A stretch of 64,000 bases of DNA from Kocuria carniphila (GTDB lineage: Bacteria; Actinomycetota; Actinomycetes; Actinomycetales; Micrococcaceae), in NCBI RefSeq assembly GCF_004136555.1, contig NZ_NOIT01000012.1:1-64000 (forward strand). Reading direction: 5' to 3'. The translations under genes were made by a program, and so were the position numbers. Within the stretch, counting starts at the first letter, position 1; each line of letters opens with the position of its first letter. Below the pieces are notes generated by a model. The model was not told the origin of the DNA. It did no database searches and saw only the letters and a program-made list of their open reading frames with translations. This document shows positions 25,597 through 35,496 of the stretch, in pieces.

Positions 25597-25628
25597 AAAG
25601 CCCCGGACACGAAGGTGCCCGGGGTTTT
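25597..25628 (+). terminator. Rho-independent terminator
   Basis: Stem AAAGCCCCGG/CCGGGGTTTTT with an inner ACAC-GAAG-GTG part and one mismatch, ending in a T-run, 14 bp after the acyl-CoA dehydrogenase-like gene. Confidence 0.8.
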
Positions 25629-25810
25629 TGGCTGCCCTGACACAGTTGACGCGGTCCGGTCGGGAGCGGTGTTGATCGGGGCGAAGGGAACAGTTGTCTC
25701 ATAAACTGAGATACCTGAACATCAGCTGGGGGACACTCCACGGAGCGCTCTTGACCCTCGCTATGTGACCTGTGACCGTTTTCGATCCCCGATCACTAGA
25801 GGTGGTTCCC

Positions 25811-27277
25811 GTGTCCCCAGAGGCCGTTGGTTTTGCGTTTCTGATCCTGGGGGTGGCGCTGCTCCTGGGTAAATTCGTGCGCGTGAAGGTGGGGTGGGTC
25901 CAGAGCCTGTTCCTGCCGAGTTCCATCATTGGCGGCGCGATTCTCTTGATCCTGGGCCCTCAGGTCCTCGGTCGTTTCGACGGCCCGTGGGGTGAGAGCG
26001 GACTCTTCACCGAGGGCATGGTCGAGACCTGGGGAGTGCTGCCCGGCCTGCTCATCAGCGTCATTTTCGCGACCATGTTCCTGGGCCAGGACCTCCCCTC
26101 CCCCAAGCGCGCGGCCAAACTCGTGGGCCCGCAGCTGTCGCTGGGTGTGGCCTTCGGTTCGGGTCAATATGTGATCGGGCTTCTGCTCGCCGCTTTGATC
26201 CTGGTGCCCATTTTCGCAGCGGCTCCCATGACCGGGGCGCTGATCGAGATCGGCTTCGAGGGTGGGCACGGAACCGCCGCAGGCATGCGCCCCGTCATGG
26301 AAGAACTTGGTTTCGGTGAGGGCGCGGACCTCGCTGTTGGCCTGGCGACCGTGGGCATCGTGGGCGGCATCATCATCGGCATCGGCCTGATCAACTGGGG
26401 CGTGCGCACCGGTAAGACCGAAGTCCTCAAGGGCGACGTCAAGATGTCGGTTGCCGAGCAGAAGGGTCTGTTCCGCAGCGACGAGTACTACTCCGCTGGC
26501 ACCATGACCAGCCGACCGTCCTCCGTGGAGCCGTTCTCCCTGCACATGGCCATCGTGGCCGTGGCGATCCTGATCGGTTGGTGCATCCTGGAAGGGCTGC
26601 GCTGGATCGAGCAGCAGACCTACGCCAGCGTGATGCTGGATGACACCACCCCGCTGGAGATCTTCGCCTACGTGCCGTTGTTCCCCATGGCGCTGTTGGG
26701 CGGTGTGATCTTCCAGCTGGCGGCCAAGAAATTTGGGTTCGACCGCTACATCGACGCCCAGGTGATGCTCCGTATCCAGGGCCTGGCTCTTGACTTCCTG
26801 ATCGTCTCCGCCATCGCCACGCTGTCCCTGCAAGCGGTGGGCGACAACTTGGCGGCCTTCGCGATCCTGGCGGTGGCCGGCATCGTGTTCAACGTGGGTA
26901 TCTTCATGTGGTTGGCGCCCCGCATCATCGGGCGTTACTGGTTCGAGCGCGGCATTGGTGACTTCGGCCAGTCCATGGGCGTGACCGCCACCGGTCTGAT
27001 CCTCATGCGCGTGGTGGACCCGGAGGCCGAGACTCCGGCGTTCGAGGCCTTCGGCTATAAGCAGTTGGTGTTCGAACCGTTCTTCGGCGGTGGCCTGGTC
27101 ACCGCACTTGCGGTGCCCATCATCTTCTTGACGGGCGTGTGGCCTCTGTTCTTCGTGATGCTCGGCGTGTTCGTGATCGCCGTGCTCACGGGTCTGTTCT
27201 ACTTCCGCCCCAGGGAGATGAAGGACCGCGAGGAACACACCCAGCAGATAGAGCAGCAGAAGCAGGCGGAAGCCTGA
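25811..27277 (+). CDS. Sodium/glutamate symporter (ESS family)
   Basis: A 488-aa membrane protein of the glutamate:Na+ symporter family. About eleven hydrophobic segments are visible; FLPSSIIGGAILLILGPQVL and FEGGHGTAAGMRPVMEELG are the family's reentrant substrate/Na+ motifs, repeated in GVTATGLILMRVVDP. I chose GTG 25811, preceded by AGAGGTGG, rather than GTG 25772. Upstream, a small inverted repeat (TCTCATAAACTGAGA, about 25697-25711) lies in the promoter region and could be an operator. Confidence 0.85.
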   Translation: MSPEAVGFAFLILGVALLLGKFVRVKVGWVQSLFLPSSIIGGAILLILGPQVLGRFDGPWGESGLFTEGMVETWGVLPGLLISVIFATMFLGQDLPSPKRAAKLVGPQLSLGVAFGSGQYVIGLLLAALILVPIFAAAPMTGALIEIGFEGGHGTAAGMRPVMEELGFGEGADLAVGLATVGIVGGIIIGIGLINWGVRTGKTEVLKGDVKMSVAEQKGLFRSDEYYSAGTMTSRPSSVEPFSLHMAIVAVAILIGWCILEGLRWIEQQTYASVMLDDTTPLEIFAYVPLFPMALLGGVIFQLAAKKFGFDRYIDAQVMLRIQGLALDFLIVSAIATLSLQAVGDNLAAFAILAVAGIVFNVGIFMWLAPRIIGRYWFERGIGDFGQSMGVTATGLILMRVVDPEAETPAFEAFGYKQLVFEPFFGGGLVTALAVPIIFLTGVWPLFFVMLGVFVIAVLTGLFYFRPREMKDREEHTQQIEQQKQAEA

Positions 27278-27304
27278 TCGCTACCGTGGCCTGATGCAGT
27301 CACC

Positions 27305-27338
27305 GGCGGCCCTGAACACGATCGTGTTCAGGGCCGCC
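27305..27338. terminator. 34-bp perfect palindrome
   Basis: 17-bp arms meet without a loop (GGCGGCCCTGAACACGA and its complement). It lies 28 bp after the symporter stop and 22 bp before the DUF1801 start, so it may end the first transcript; its placement would also allow an operator role for the next gene. Confidence 0.55.
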
Positions 27339-27359
27339 GCCTGCATCTAGTCTGATCCC

Positions 27360-27998
27360 ATGACCGCACTCACGGAGATCAAGGGCACGGGCGCCCCGCT
27401 GCACCGCGCGCTCGCTGCACAGGGAATCACCGAACTCGAGCAACTTGCCGGAGCCGACTTCCAGGAACTCCTCGCGCTGCACGGCGTGGGGCTGAAGGGC
27501 CTGAACCGTCTCAACGACGCTCTGGGTGAGAAGGGGCTGGAAACGATGAGCGGCGTCGTCGAACCCAAGCCCGCCACGCGAACCATCCAGGCGGACGTCA
27601 AGACCAAGCCCTCCGAGCAGTCCGCCGAGGAATGGATCGAATCCCTGCCGTGGCCGCGGCGCGTGGAGCAGGGCAAGGAATTGCTCAAGATCTTTCGCGA
27701 GGTCACCGGCGCCGAGCCCGTGATGTGGGGCGAATCCATCGTGGGGTTCGGCCACTATCACTACCGGTACGAAACCGGCCGCGAGGGCGATACTGCGCAG
27801 GTGGCCTTCTCGCCGCGCAAGGCCGCGATCTCGCTGTACGGGCTGCAAAGTGGCGACGGCGCCCAGGAACTTCTCGACCGCCTCGGCCCGCACAAGCGCA
27901 GCGTGAGTTGCGTGTACGTGACCAAGTTGGACCAGGTGGATCACGACGTGCTGCGCGAACTGATCGCACGAGGATGGGTCGCCGACTCGGCCTGCTGA
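27360..27998 (+). CDS. HhH-like plus DUF1801 domain protein
   Basis: A 212-aa protein. The N-terminal half (about 1-60) reads like a helix-hairpin-helix repeat (ITELEQLAGADFQELLALHG). The C-terminal half is DUF1801 (YdhG-like): MWGESIVGFGHYHYRY, then AQVAFSPRKAAISLYGL. Biochemical function is unknown. An exact dispersed 13-mer lies at 27548-27560. Confidence 0.75.
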   Translation: MTALTEIKGTGAPLHRALAAQGITELEQLAGADFQELLALHGVGLKGLNRLNDALGEKGLETMSGVVEPKPATRTIQADVKTKPSEQSAEEWIESLPWPRRVEQGKELLKIFREVTGAEPVMWGESIVGFGHYHYRYETGREGDTAQVAFSPRKAAISLYGLQSGDGAQELLDRLGPHKRSVSCVYVTKLDQVDHDVLRELIARGWVADSAC

Positions 27999-28158
27999 AC
28001 ATCCCGATCTCCCGCGCGATTTCACCGGGTGGAGACGCGGAAAACCCACAGCCGTTACAGAGGTTGGCCGCCTAAATTGTAGGCGTATCGATCACCGTGC
28101 ACGCCCCCAGTTTTCGGCCGGTTGGGCTGCACCTCACGTGCGGACGGCGGGTGAACCC

Positions 28159-28641
28159 ATGACCTTGAAACGAGTTGCCGCGGCAGTGGCTGCATCGGGT
28201 CTTCTGATCGCCCTGACCGGCTGTTCCTCGAGCGCCGAGGAGCCGTTCACGTTCGAGGTCCCCAGCGAGATCCCCCAACCCGGCGGCGCGTCTCAAGCAC
28301 CCGCGGGCACGGGACAGACCGCGAGCACCGGAACCTGCCTGGACGTGGTCGAGGTCTACACCGGATTGGTCGTGTTGCCCATGACCACCGACCGGTCCAC
28401 GGACGCCACCCCTGAAGCCGGGCAGGATCCGTCCGTGATCACCGAGGCCACCGACTCACTCGAATCCCACCGCGATCGGTTGCCCGAGCCCGTGCTTCCC
28501 GCGTTCGACGACGCCGTCAGCCTCCTGCACAACGCCGGCGAGACTTTGCAGCCCCAAGAGGCCGCCCAGATTCAGCGCGCGCTTCAGCCGGTGCAGGAGT
28601 GGATTTCCACCCAGTGTTCGGCGGCGTTGCCGGAGAAGTAG
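28159..28641 (+). CDS. Small secreted lipoprotein, unknown function
   Basis: A 160-aa protein with a lipoprotein signal: MTLKRVAAAVAASG, hydrophobic core and lipobox LTGC, so it should be anchored to the outer face of the membrane. The mature part is Pro/Glu-rich then helical, with no recognised domain. I use ATG 28159 rather than the in-frame GTG at 28138 because the signal begins there. Confidence 0.75.
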   Translation: MTLKRVAAAVAASGLLIALTGCSSSAEEPFTFEVPSEIPQPGGASQAPAGTGQTASTGTCLDVVEVYTGLVVLPMTTDRSTDATPEAGQDPSVITEATDSLESHRDRLPEPVLPAFDDAVSLLHNAGETLQPQEAAQIQRALQPVQEWISTQCSAALPEK

Positions 28642-28712
28642 CATCCGAGGCCTACGCCGGACTCTCCTTTTCAGAGACCCGTCGCGGCCTTGAGTTTCTC
28701 GCGGATCTGCAG

Positions 28713-28760
28713 CGCTGTTGTTCGGGGCCGCGCCATTTTGCCCGGCCCCGAACAACAGCG
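28713..28760. terminator. 18-bp perfect inverted repeat between convergent genes
   Basis: Arms 28713-28730 and 28743-28760 (CGCTGTTGTTCGGGGCCG and complement) with a 12-nt loop containing TTTT. It lies between the lipoprotein and the GH13 gene, both ending here. Confidence 0.85.
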
Positions 28761-28762
28761 TC

Positions 28763-30487
28763 CTAGAGCTTGATCCACACCGTGTGATCCACCGCGAGCT
28801 TCCCAGCCATCACCGCGCTCTGGCCGCTGGCCAGCAAGAGTTCACCGCTGGTCAGCTCAGGGATCTCCACGGGTGCGTCACCGGCATTTGCGGCCACGAG
28901 CACCGTGTCGCCTGACTCCGTGGTGAGGCGGTAGGCCAGGATCTGCGATCCCTGCTCGCTCATGGGGTCCCACTCGAACTCAGCGCGACCCAGAGCCAGT
29001 TCGTGCCGGATACGCAAGGCGTTCTTGTACAGATTCAGCACGGACTGCGGGTTGCCCAGCTGGTGGTCCACCGTGATGTTCTCGAAGGTCTCCGGCTGCG
29101 GCAACCACGGATTGGGGCCGAAGCCCAGCCCATTGCCCACGGGGGACCAAGGGAGGGGGACACGAGCGCCGTCGCGCCCCAATTCCTGACCCTCGGTGCG
29201 GAAGAAGGTGGGGTCCTCGCGGCTCTCGGCGTCCAGAGTGGTGTGCTCAGGCAGGCCCAGTTCGTCGCCCTGGTAGACGTAGGCCGAACCCGGCAGGGAC
29301 AGCTCCACGAGTGCGGCGGCGCGGGCGCGACGGAGGCCCAGAGCGGCGTCGGGCTGCTCGTCGTCCGCGCCGATCCCGTTGGGGTAGGCGGTGCGGGAGC
29401 TCAAGCCGTAGCGGGAGGCGTGGCGGACGGTGTCGTGGTTGGAGAGCACCCACGTGGACGGCGCGCCCACCGCCTGGTTCACGCGCAGGGACTCCGAGAT
29501 CGCGTTGCGCATCCGGTCGCGGTGCCAACCGGCGATCAGGAAGTCGAAGTTGAACGCCTGCTGCGCCTCGTCCGGGCGAACGTACAGTGCCAGCCGCTCC
29601 GCGGGGCCGATCCATGCCTCCACCACGAGCATGCGCTCGCCGGGATACTCGGCCAAGACCTGGTTCCAGTCGCGGTAGATCTCGTGCACGCCGTCCTGGT
29701 CGAAGTACGGGCCGGTGTCCATGGTTTTCTCGGCGTGGCCCTTCTCATCCACGTCCGTGCCCTCGACCATGTGGACCTGTTCGTCCCAGTCGGGGAGCCC
29801 GTCCGCCTTGACCATGCCGTGAGCGACGTCCACGCGGAAGCCGTCCACGCCGCGGTCCAGCCAGAAGCGGAGGACGCTGCGGAACTCTTCCCAGATCTCC
29901 GGGTTCTCCCAGTTCAAGTCCGGCTGCGACGAGTCGAAGAGGTGCAGGTACCACTGACCGTCATTGATGCGGGACCACGCGGGGCCGCCGAACAGCGACT
30001 TCCAGTTGTTCGGGGGCAGCTCGCCGTTCTCGCCCTTGCCGTCACGGAACATGTAGCGGGCGCGCTCGGCGGAGCTCTTCGGGGAGGCGAGCGCCGCCTG
30101 GAACCACTCGTGGTCCTCGGAGGTGTGATTGGGCACCAGATCCACGATGAGCTTGAGTCCCAGCTCGTGGGCGTCAGTGCACATGCGGTCGAAGTCCTCG
30201 AGGGTACCGAAGCGCGGGTCGATGGTGCGGTAATCCGCCACGTCGTACCCGGCATCGTGCTGCGGGGACAGGTAGAACGGCGACAGCCACACCGCGTCCA
30301 CGCCGAGCTGCTTGAGGTAGGGCAGTTTCTCGGTCACACCGCCCAGATCACCCATTCCGTCTCCGTTGGAGTCCTTGAAGGAGCGCGGATAGACCTGGTA
30401 GATCACGGCGTCCCGCCACCACTCGGTACCGGACTGCTGACGTGGGGTCACTGTTTCTTCAGACACCCTTCCAACGCTAGTCAGCAT
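28763..30487 (-). CDS. GH13 alpha-glucosidase (oligo-1,6-glucosidase type)
   Basis: A 574-aa cytosolic glycoside hydrolase. EWWRDAVIYQVYPRSFKD and DGMGDLGGV open the barrel; DLVPNHTS, GFRVDVAHGM (nucleophile Asp), MLVVEAWIG (acid/base Glu) and VLSNHDTVRH (transition-state Asp) are the four conserved regions. The family hydrolyses terminal alpha-glucosidic bonds. The N-terminal start is uncertain; the first 15 residues precede the conserved part and have no clear ribosome-binding site. Confidence 0.92.
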   Translation of the reverse strand: MLTSVGRVSEETVTPRQQSGTEWWRDAVIYQVYPRSFKDSNGDGMGDLGGVTEKLPYLKQLGVDAVWLSPFYLSPQHDAGYDVADYRTIDPRFGTLEDFDRMCTDAHELGLKLIVDLVPNHTSEDHEWFQAALASPKSSAERARYMFRDGKGENGELPPNNWKSLFGGPAWSRINDGQWYLHLFDSSQPDLNWENPEIWEEFRSVLRFWLDRGVDGFRVDVAHGMVKADGLPDWDEQVHMVEGTDVDEKGHAEKTMDTGPYFDQDGVHEIYRDWNQVLAEYPGERMLVVEAWIGPAERLALYVRPDEAQQAFNFDFLIAGWHRDRMRNAISESLRVNQAVGAPSTWVLSNHDTVRHASRYGLSSRTAYPNGIGADDEQPDAALGLRRARAAALVELSLPGSAYVYQGDELGLPEHTTLDAESREDPTFFRTEGQELGRDGARVPLPWSPVGNGLGFGPNPWLPQPETFENITVDHQLGNPQSVLNLYKNALRIRHELALGRAEFEWDPMSEQGSQILAYRLTTESGDTVLVAANAGDAPVEIPELTSGELLLASGQSAVMAGKLAVDHTVWIKL

Positions 30488-30536
30488 GCGGGGTGTGGGG
30501 GAAATCGTGGAGTGGGGTCGACCGGCCTAACCGCTT

Positions 30537-31448
30537 CTAATTCGCCGACTGCAAGTGCGCCAGCGGTGACCACCGTTGGAAGATTCGGCGGAGGGCCGCG
30601 GTAGCGGCACCTTGGTCGTCGGCGCGGAGGAGTTCCAGAGCGTCGGCCATGTCGCGGGGGCTCTCATCGGGCTGGATGCGATCCGCCAGCGAGCCGTAGT
30701 CCAGGCACACGAGGGAGGCCGGGCTGAAGGTGCCGAGCCAACGTCCCAGTCGAGTCAGATCGTCCGCGAAGGCCTTGGCCTGTTGGGCCTCCTCGGACAG
30801 CTCATCAGCGTTGGGATCGGCAGAGGCCAGGGCGGTGTCCTCGACGATCTGCGCACCCTGGATCACACGCCGGGCGGCGGTGTCGGCGGGTGCGATGAGC
30901 CGGTGCACCTCGTGACCGGCATGCGATGAGACCACACGGTCCTCCATGGCGAACGCCGCGAACCACGCCAAGGGGACCACATAGGCCGACTCGCGGGTGT
31001 ACAGCGGTTCGAAGAGCTCCCCGGAAATCTCCCGCGCGGCGTCCCGGACCTTCTTTTCCGGAACCAATAGCGGAAGGAGCTGAGCGCCGTCGTTCATCGT
31101 GGCGTCGGAGAACAACCGAAGGGAACGGCGCAGCCGCTGGGGCGCGTGGAAGACCGGGAAGTCGCCCATGCCACCCACGAACCGTGATTCAGCAGCGGGG
31201 GCGGCGGAGAACGGGATGGTCCATAGTGGTTCGCGCGCGGGAGGCAGCGGGGTGTCGGAAGGATCGGCCAGGCGGGACAGCTGTTCCGTGAGTTCGTGAA
31301 CCCCGCCCTCGAAGGGGTCCAGGGCACGCGGGATGGCGGGAGCGTACTCCGCGTCGAGCTCCTCCTGCGGGACGTAAATGCGCAGCGCGAAACGAATGGG
31401 AGGACCAATGATCCCCCTAAACGCCGTACCCACGTTCACCAAGGTCAT
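30537..31448 (-). CDS. Conserved protein of unknown function
   Basis: A 303-aa protein, acidic and Ala/Leu-rich with no domain I recognise. Notable blocks are RIYVPQEELDAEYAP, RLRRSLRLFSDATMNDGAQ and LTRLGRWLGTFSPASLVCLDYGS. Its ATG lies 3 bp after the xthA stop, so the two are probably cotranslated. No transmembrane segment or signal is visible. Confidence 0.6.
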   Translation of the reverse strand: MTLVNVGTAFRGIIGPPIRFALRIYVPQEELDAEYAPAIPRALDPFEGGVHELTEQLSRLADPSDTPLPPAREPLWTIPFSAAPAAESRFVGGMGDFPVFHAPQRLRRSLRLFSDATMNDGAQLLPLLVPEKKVRDAAREISGELFEPLYTRESAYVVPLAWFAAFAMEDRVVSSHAGHEVHRLIAPADTAARRVIQGAQIVEDTALASADPNADELSEEAQQAKAFADDLTRLGRWLGTFSPASLVCLDYGSLADRIQPDESPRDMADALELLRADDQGAATAALRRIFQRWSPLAHLQSAN

Positions 31449-31451
31449 GAC

Positions 31452-32258
31452 TCAGTCGATCTCAATAACCACGGGAGCGTGGTCCGAGGCACCCTTGCCC
31501 TTGCGCTCCTCACGGTCGATCCACGCGTCCGTGACCCGTGCAGCGAGGGCGGGGGAGCAGAGCTGGAAGTCGATGCGCATGCCTTCCTTCTTGGGGAAGC
31601 GCAACTGCGTGTAGTCCCAGTACGTGTAGACGCCGGGGCCCGGATGGCGGGGGCGGACCACGTCCATGAAACCGGCGTCGCTGATGAACGCGTTGAACGC
31701 CGCGCGCTCGCCCTCGGAGACGTGGGTGAAACCGTTCTCCTTGAAAAATTCGATGTCCCAGACGTCCTCATCCTGGGGGGCCACGTTCCAGTCACCCACC
31801 AGCGCGATCTGCGCCTCTGGATCATCCTTGACCCACTGCTTGGCATGATCCTTGAGGATGCGCAGCCACTCGAGTTTGTAAGGCATGTGCGGGTCGTCCA
31901 GGCCGCGGCCGTTAGGTACATACAGAGACCACACACGCACTCCGCCGCAGGTCGCAGCCATGGCGCGGGCTTCCTGGATCGGCTCCTGTTTGCCCTTGCC
32001 GAACACGGGCTGGTCGGGGAAGGTGCGTTCCACGTCCTTGAGACCCACGCGTGAGGCAATGGCCACACCGTTCCACTGGCTCAGCCCGAAATGCGCCACC
32101 TCGTAACCGGCAAACTCGAACAACTCCCACGGGAAGTTCTCGTCCTTGGCCTTGGTCTCCTGGATGGCCAACACGTCCACGTCCGAGCGGTCCAACCACG
32201 CTTCGATGCGATCGGCGCGGGCTCGGATGGAGTTGACGTTCCACGTGGCGATTCTCAT
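31452..32258 (-). CDS. xthA: Exodeoxyribonuclease III / AP endonuclease
   Basis: A 268-aa EEP-fold DNA repair enzyme that removes abasic sites and trims 3' ends. MRIATWNVNSIRAR, VLAIQETKAKD (metal Glu), YVPNGRGLDDP, ALVGDWNVAPQDEDVWD (Asp/Asn pair) and C-terminal SDHAPVV (catalytic His) are all present. The length is normal. Confidence 0.96.
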   Translation of the reverse strand: MRIATWNVNSIRARADRIEAWLDRSDVDVLAIQETKAKDENFPWELFEFAGYEVAHFGLSQWNGVAIASRVGLKDVERTFPDQPVFGKGKQEPIQEARAMAATCGGVRVWSLYVPNGRGLDDPHMPYKLEWLRILKDHAKQWVKDDPEAQIALVGDWNVAPQDEDVWDIEFFKENGFTHVSEGERAAFNAFISDAGFMDVVRPRHPGPGVYTYWDYTQLRFPKKEGMRIDFQLCSPALAARVTDAWIDREERKGKGASDHAPVVIEID

Positions 32259-32307
32259 GACACCACCGTAGCGAGCCGCGGGCCCTTGCAGGAAACTTGG
32301 CGCGCGT

Positions 32308-32658
32308 TCACTTTCCGCCCAGCGCGGCGAGCGCTTGTAAGTGCTCGGGCTTCACGGTGACGACGTCGCTCGCGTAGTCATCGTTCTTCCGCACCCACAG
32401 CTTCACGTACGGGCACACCGGCACGATGGCCAACCCCTCGGCCACGGTTTCACCCAGTGCCTGCTTGGTCAGAACCGCTGCAAGGCCCTGGCCACCGTAC
32501 GAGTCGTCCACCACGGTGTGGTAGAAAATCCGCTCCGCACGGTCAGCGTCCTGATGCGCCGTGTAGTGGGATTCACCGATCACGGTGTCCCCGTCCAGGA
32601 GTTCGAAGCGGTGGCGGTCCGGATTGTTGCGGACCGTGATGTTGTTCGGTTCGGTCAT
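32308..32658 (-). CDS. GNAT-type N-acetyltransferase (YjdJ-like)
   Basis: A 116-aa short GNAT protein. RNNPDRHRFELLDGDTVIGE starts the sheet, FYHTVVDDSYGGQGLAAVLT holds the acetyl-CoA pyrophosphate loop (GGQGLA), and VPVCPYVKLWVRKN is the last core strand. The substrate is unknown. Confidence 0.85.
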   Translation of the reverse strand: MTEPNNITVRNNPDRHRFELLDGDTVIGESHYTAHQDADRAERIFYHTVVDDSYGGQGLAAVLTKQALGETVAEGLAIVPVCPYVKLWVRKNDDYASDVVTVKPEHLQALAALGGK

Positions 32659-32687
32659 GGCTGTCTTCTATAACCGTGTGCTGACTA

Positions 32688-33155
32688 CTACTCGCTGCGC
32701 TTGGCGCGCACCGGGTGGCCGGACAGGATGGAAATTCGATTGAAGGCGTTGATCGCGATCGCTGACCACTGCAGCGCGGAGAACTGCTTGTCCGTCAGGG
32801 TTTCCCGGGCGGTGGTCAGATCTTGGTGCAGCGTGGAATGGTCCAGTTCGGTGGTCGCTTCCGCAATGGTCAGGGCGGAGCGTTCCAGCGGGCTGAACAC
32901 CTGGGTGTCTCGCCAGGCCGGCAGCACCGCCAACTGCTGATCGGTCACGCCCGCCTCACGTGCTTGGCGCACGTGCATGTTCAGGCAGTAGGCGCAGCCG
33001 TTGATCTGCGAGACCCGCACGTTGAGAAGCTCCGTGATGGAACGCGGGATGTCGGCTTCCTCGTTTGCTGCGGCCACCTTGCGGGAGAACGCGTTGATGG
33101 CTCGCCAGCTACCGGGGTCGGACTTGTCCAGGAAAAAGTGCTCGTGTGTGCTCAC
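32688..33155 (-). CDS. Carboxymuconolactone decarboxylase / AhpD-like protein
   Basis: A 155-aa AhpD-fold protein with SQINGCAYCLNMHVRQAREAG, the C-x-x-C plus His motif of alkylhydroperoxidase members. It likely reduces peroxides. GTG at 33155 (VSTHEHFF) is the start. Confidence 0.88.
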   Translation of the reverse strand: MSTHEHFFLDKSDPGSWRAINAFSRKVAAANEEADIPRSITELLNVRVSQINGCAYCLNMHVRQAREAGVTDQQLAVLPAWRDTQVFSPLERSALTIAEATTELDHSTLHQDLTTARETLTDKQFSALQWSAIAINAFNRISILSGHPVRAKRSE

Positions 33156-33269
33156 ACCGGTACTAACGCATTCCGTGGTAAGTAAATTTCAGCGCCATTG
33201 GATACCGACCTGGCACGCGGTGGGTCCCACCCTGGGCGCTCGCGGAGCCAGGCCAAGTAGGCTGGACGC

Positions 33270-34529
33270 ATGAAGACCAGAGCCGCCGTAGCCCACCGCA
33301 AGGGACGTTCACTCCTGTTCAAGACGGGGGTGGTTGCAGCCGGTTCCTTGGCTGCCGCACAGGCCACGGTGATCGCTTCGCTGGCCGGATTGGACTGGTG
33401 GAAGCGCCGCAATCGTAAGGTCCGCGAGGCCCCTCGCCCGGGTACGTTCACGGCGCAGGTCGAGGATTCCGAACTGAACATCTACACCTCGGGTGACAGC
33501 GTGTACGACGACATGCTCGAATCCATCAACGGAGCCCAGGAATCCATCCACATGGAGACCTTCATCTGGAAGAACGATGAAGTGGGTCAGCGGTTCCTGG
33601 ATGCCCTCAACGCGGCGGCCGATCGCGGTGTCGAAGTCTTCGTCATCTATGACGGCTTTGCCAACCTGGTGATTCCCAATTCTTTCTATACGTTCTCGGA
33701 CAAAGTCCATGTGTTCCGGATGCCGGCCGTGCGCCGCAAATGGTGGCGAGGGCTGCTGCGATACAGCGGGTTCAACCATTCCAAGATCCTGGTGGTGGAT
33801 GACAACATCGGCTTCGTGGGTGGCTACAACATTGGTTCGATGTACGCCAACCAGTGGCGGGACACCCACGTGCGCGAAGTGGGCCCGGCCGTATGGGGGC
33901 TGCGCAATTCGATTGCCCGCGTGTGGAACGAGGGTCGTCACCCGGAGGACCAGATTGAATGGGTGCCTCCGCAGAACTGGGACCCGGAGGTCCGGGTTGC
34001 CGCCAATCTGCCGGTGCAACTGGTGTATCCAATTCGGCACCTATACCTGAGCGCCATTGAGCGCGCCAATGATCACATCTGGATCACCACGCCGTACTTC
34101 ATTCCCGATCAGCAGATTCTTGAGGCCCTGATTGGGGCATCAAAACGCGGCGTGGACGTGCGCGTCATGGTTCCTAAGGATTCAAACCATATTCTCGCCG
34201 ACTGGGTGTCCCGCGGGTTCTACGGTCAGCTCCTGGATGTCGGCGTGACCATCCTGTTGTACGCCGCATCCATGATCCACGCCAAGACGGCGACAATCGA
34301 CGGCGAATGGTCCACCGTGGGCACCGCCAACATCGACCGTTTGTCGCTCTCGTTCAACTACGAGACGAACGTGGAAATCGTGGACCCGGACTTCGCGGCG
34401 GAGATGGAAAAGGTCTTCGAAGCCGACTCCGAGCACTGTGAGATCCTCAGCTCACCGCGCTGGCGTGACCGTCACCCGATGGCGCGGTTCGCCGAAACTG
34501 TCTTGATTCCGCTACGCCCGATCCTCTGA
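33270..34529 (+). CDS. Cardiolipin synthase-like phospholipase D family protein
   Basis: A 419-aa membrane-associated PLD enzyme. One N-terminal hydrophobic segment (TGVVAAGSLAAAQATVIASL, about 17-36) anchors it. HKD motif 1 is HSKILVVDDNIGFVGGYNIG and motif 2 HAKTATIDGEWSTVGTANID. Such enzymes join two phospholipids to form cardiolipin. Confidence 0.9.
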   Translation: MKTRAAVAHRKGRSLLFKTGVVAAGSLAAAQATVIASLAGLDWWKRRNRKVREAPRPGTFTAQVEDSELNIYTSGDSVYDDMLESINGAQESIHMETFIWKNDEVGQRFLDALNAAADRGVEVFVIYDGFANLVIPNSFYTFSDKVHVFRMPAVRRKWWRGLLRYSGFNHSKILVVDDNIGFVGGYNIGSMYANQWRDTHVREVGPAVWGLRNSIARVWNEGRHPEDQIEWVPPQNWDPEVRVAANLPVQLVYPIRHLYLSAIERANDHIWITTPYFIPDQQILEALIGASKRGVDVRVMVPKDSNHILADWVSRGFYGQLLDVGVTILLYAASMIHAKTATIDGEWSTVGTANIDRLSLSFNYETNVEIVDPDFAAEMEKVFEADSEHCEILSSPRWRDRHPMARFAETVLIPLRPIL

Positions 34530-34578
34530 TCTCAACACTGTCGTGCGGTCGGTGCCACCGATCATTCAGCAGTGGCAG

Positions 34579-35400
34579 TCAGCGCCACCAGTCATCCGCC
34601 GGGGTCACCGGCACGGTGCGCTTGTGGCGTGAGCGCAAGTAAATCGTCTCCAACCGCTCGGAGACGTCGGCGGCGATCTCCTTGCCCTCCAAGAAGTCAT
34701 CGATGTCGTTGTACGTCAGCCCCAGTTCGTCCTCGTCCGTGCGGCCGGGGTTGTCGTCGAGCAAATCTGCGGTGGGCGCCTTGGAAATCAACGGTTCCGG
34801 CGCGCCCAGGTACTCGAGCAATTGCCGGTTCTGCCGTTTGTTCAGGCCACCCAGCGGCAGCAGATCCGCGCCGCCGTCGCCGAACTTGGTGAAGAACCCG
34901 GTCACCGACTCCGCGGCATGGTCCGTTCCGATCACCAACAGATTGTTGTCCCCGCCGACGGCGTACTGGGCCGTCATACGCACTCTCGCCTTGGTATTAC
35001 CTCGCGTGAAATCGGTCAGTTCCGTCCCGGTGGCCGACTCGTAGGCCTCTTCGAAACCGCGCACTGCCGGAGCGATGTCGTAGGTGATGGTGCGGTCGGG
35101 CTCGATGAAAGCCAGCGCGGCCTGGGCGTCGGCTTCGTCGTGTTGCACTCCGTGCGGCAGGCGCATCGCCATGAATTGGGCGTCTCCGCCGTCGGCCCGG
35201 AGCTTCTCAACGGCCATCTGAGCCAGCTTGCCAGCCAGTGTGGAATCCACGCCCCCGCTGATTCCCAGGACGAAACCTTTGGTGTGTGTGGCCGTGACGT
35301 AGTCACACAAGAAGTCCACTCGGCGATCGACCTCGGATGCCGGATCGATCTGTGGTTTCACGCCGAGTTCGGAAATGATTTGAGCCTGCAATTCGCGCAT
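34579..35400 (-). CDS. nadE: Ammonia-dependent NAD+ synthetase
   Basis: A 273-aa enzyme converting deamido-NAD, ATP and ammonia to NAD+. [19 protein letters not shown] begins the family; [16 protein letters not shown] is the ATP PP-loop; [33 protein letters not shown] and [12 protein letters not shown] follow. I chose ATG 35400, the family N-terminus, over 35460. No glutaminase domain is present. Confidence 0.95.
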   Translation of the reverse strand: MRELQAQIISELGVKPQIDPASEVDRRVDFLCDYVTATHTKGFVLGISGGVDSTLAGKLAQMAVEKLRADGGDAQFMAMRLPHGVQHDEADAQAALAFIEPDRTITYDIAPAVRGFEEAYESATGTELTDFTRGNTKARVRMTAQYAVGGDNNLLVIGTDHAAESVTGFFTKFGDGGADLLPLGGLNKRQNRQLLEYLGAPEPLISKAPTADLLDDNPGRTDEDELGLTYNDIDDFLEGKEIAADVSERLETIYLRSRHKRTVPVTPADDWWR

Positions 35401-35496
35401 GCCGACATGGTAGTACCGGCATGTTTCCGGGGCGTGACATGTCTTCACACTTTGCTTCACAAGGTTGGGTCAAGGACCACATGAGATGCTGGTCAC

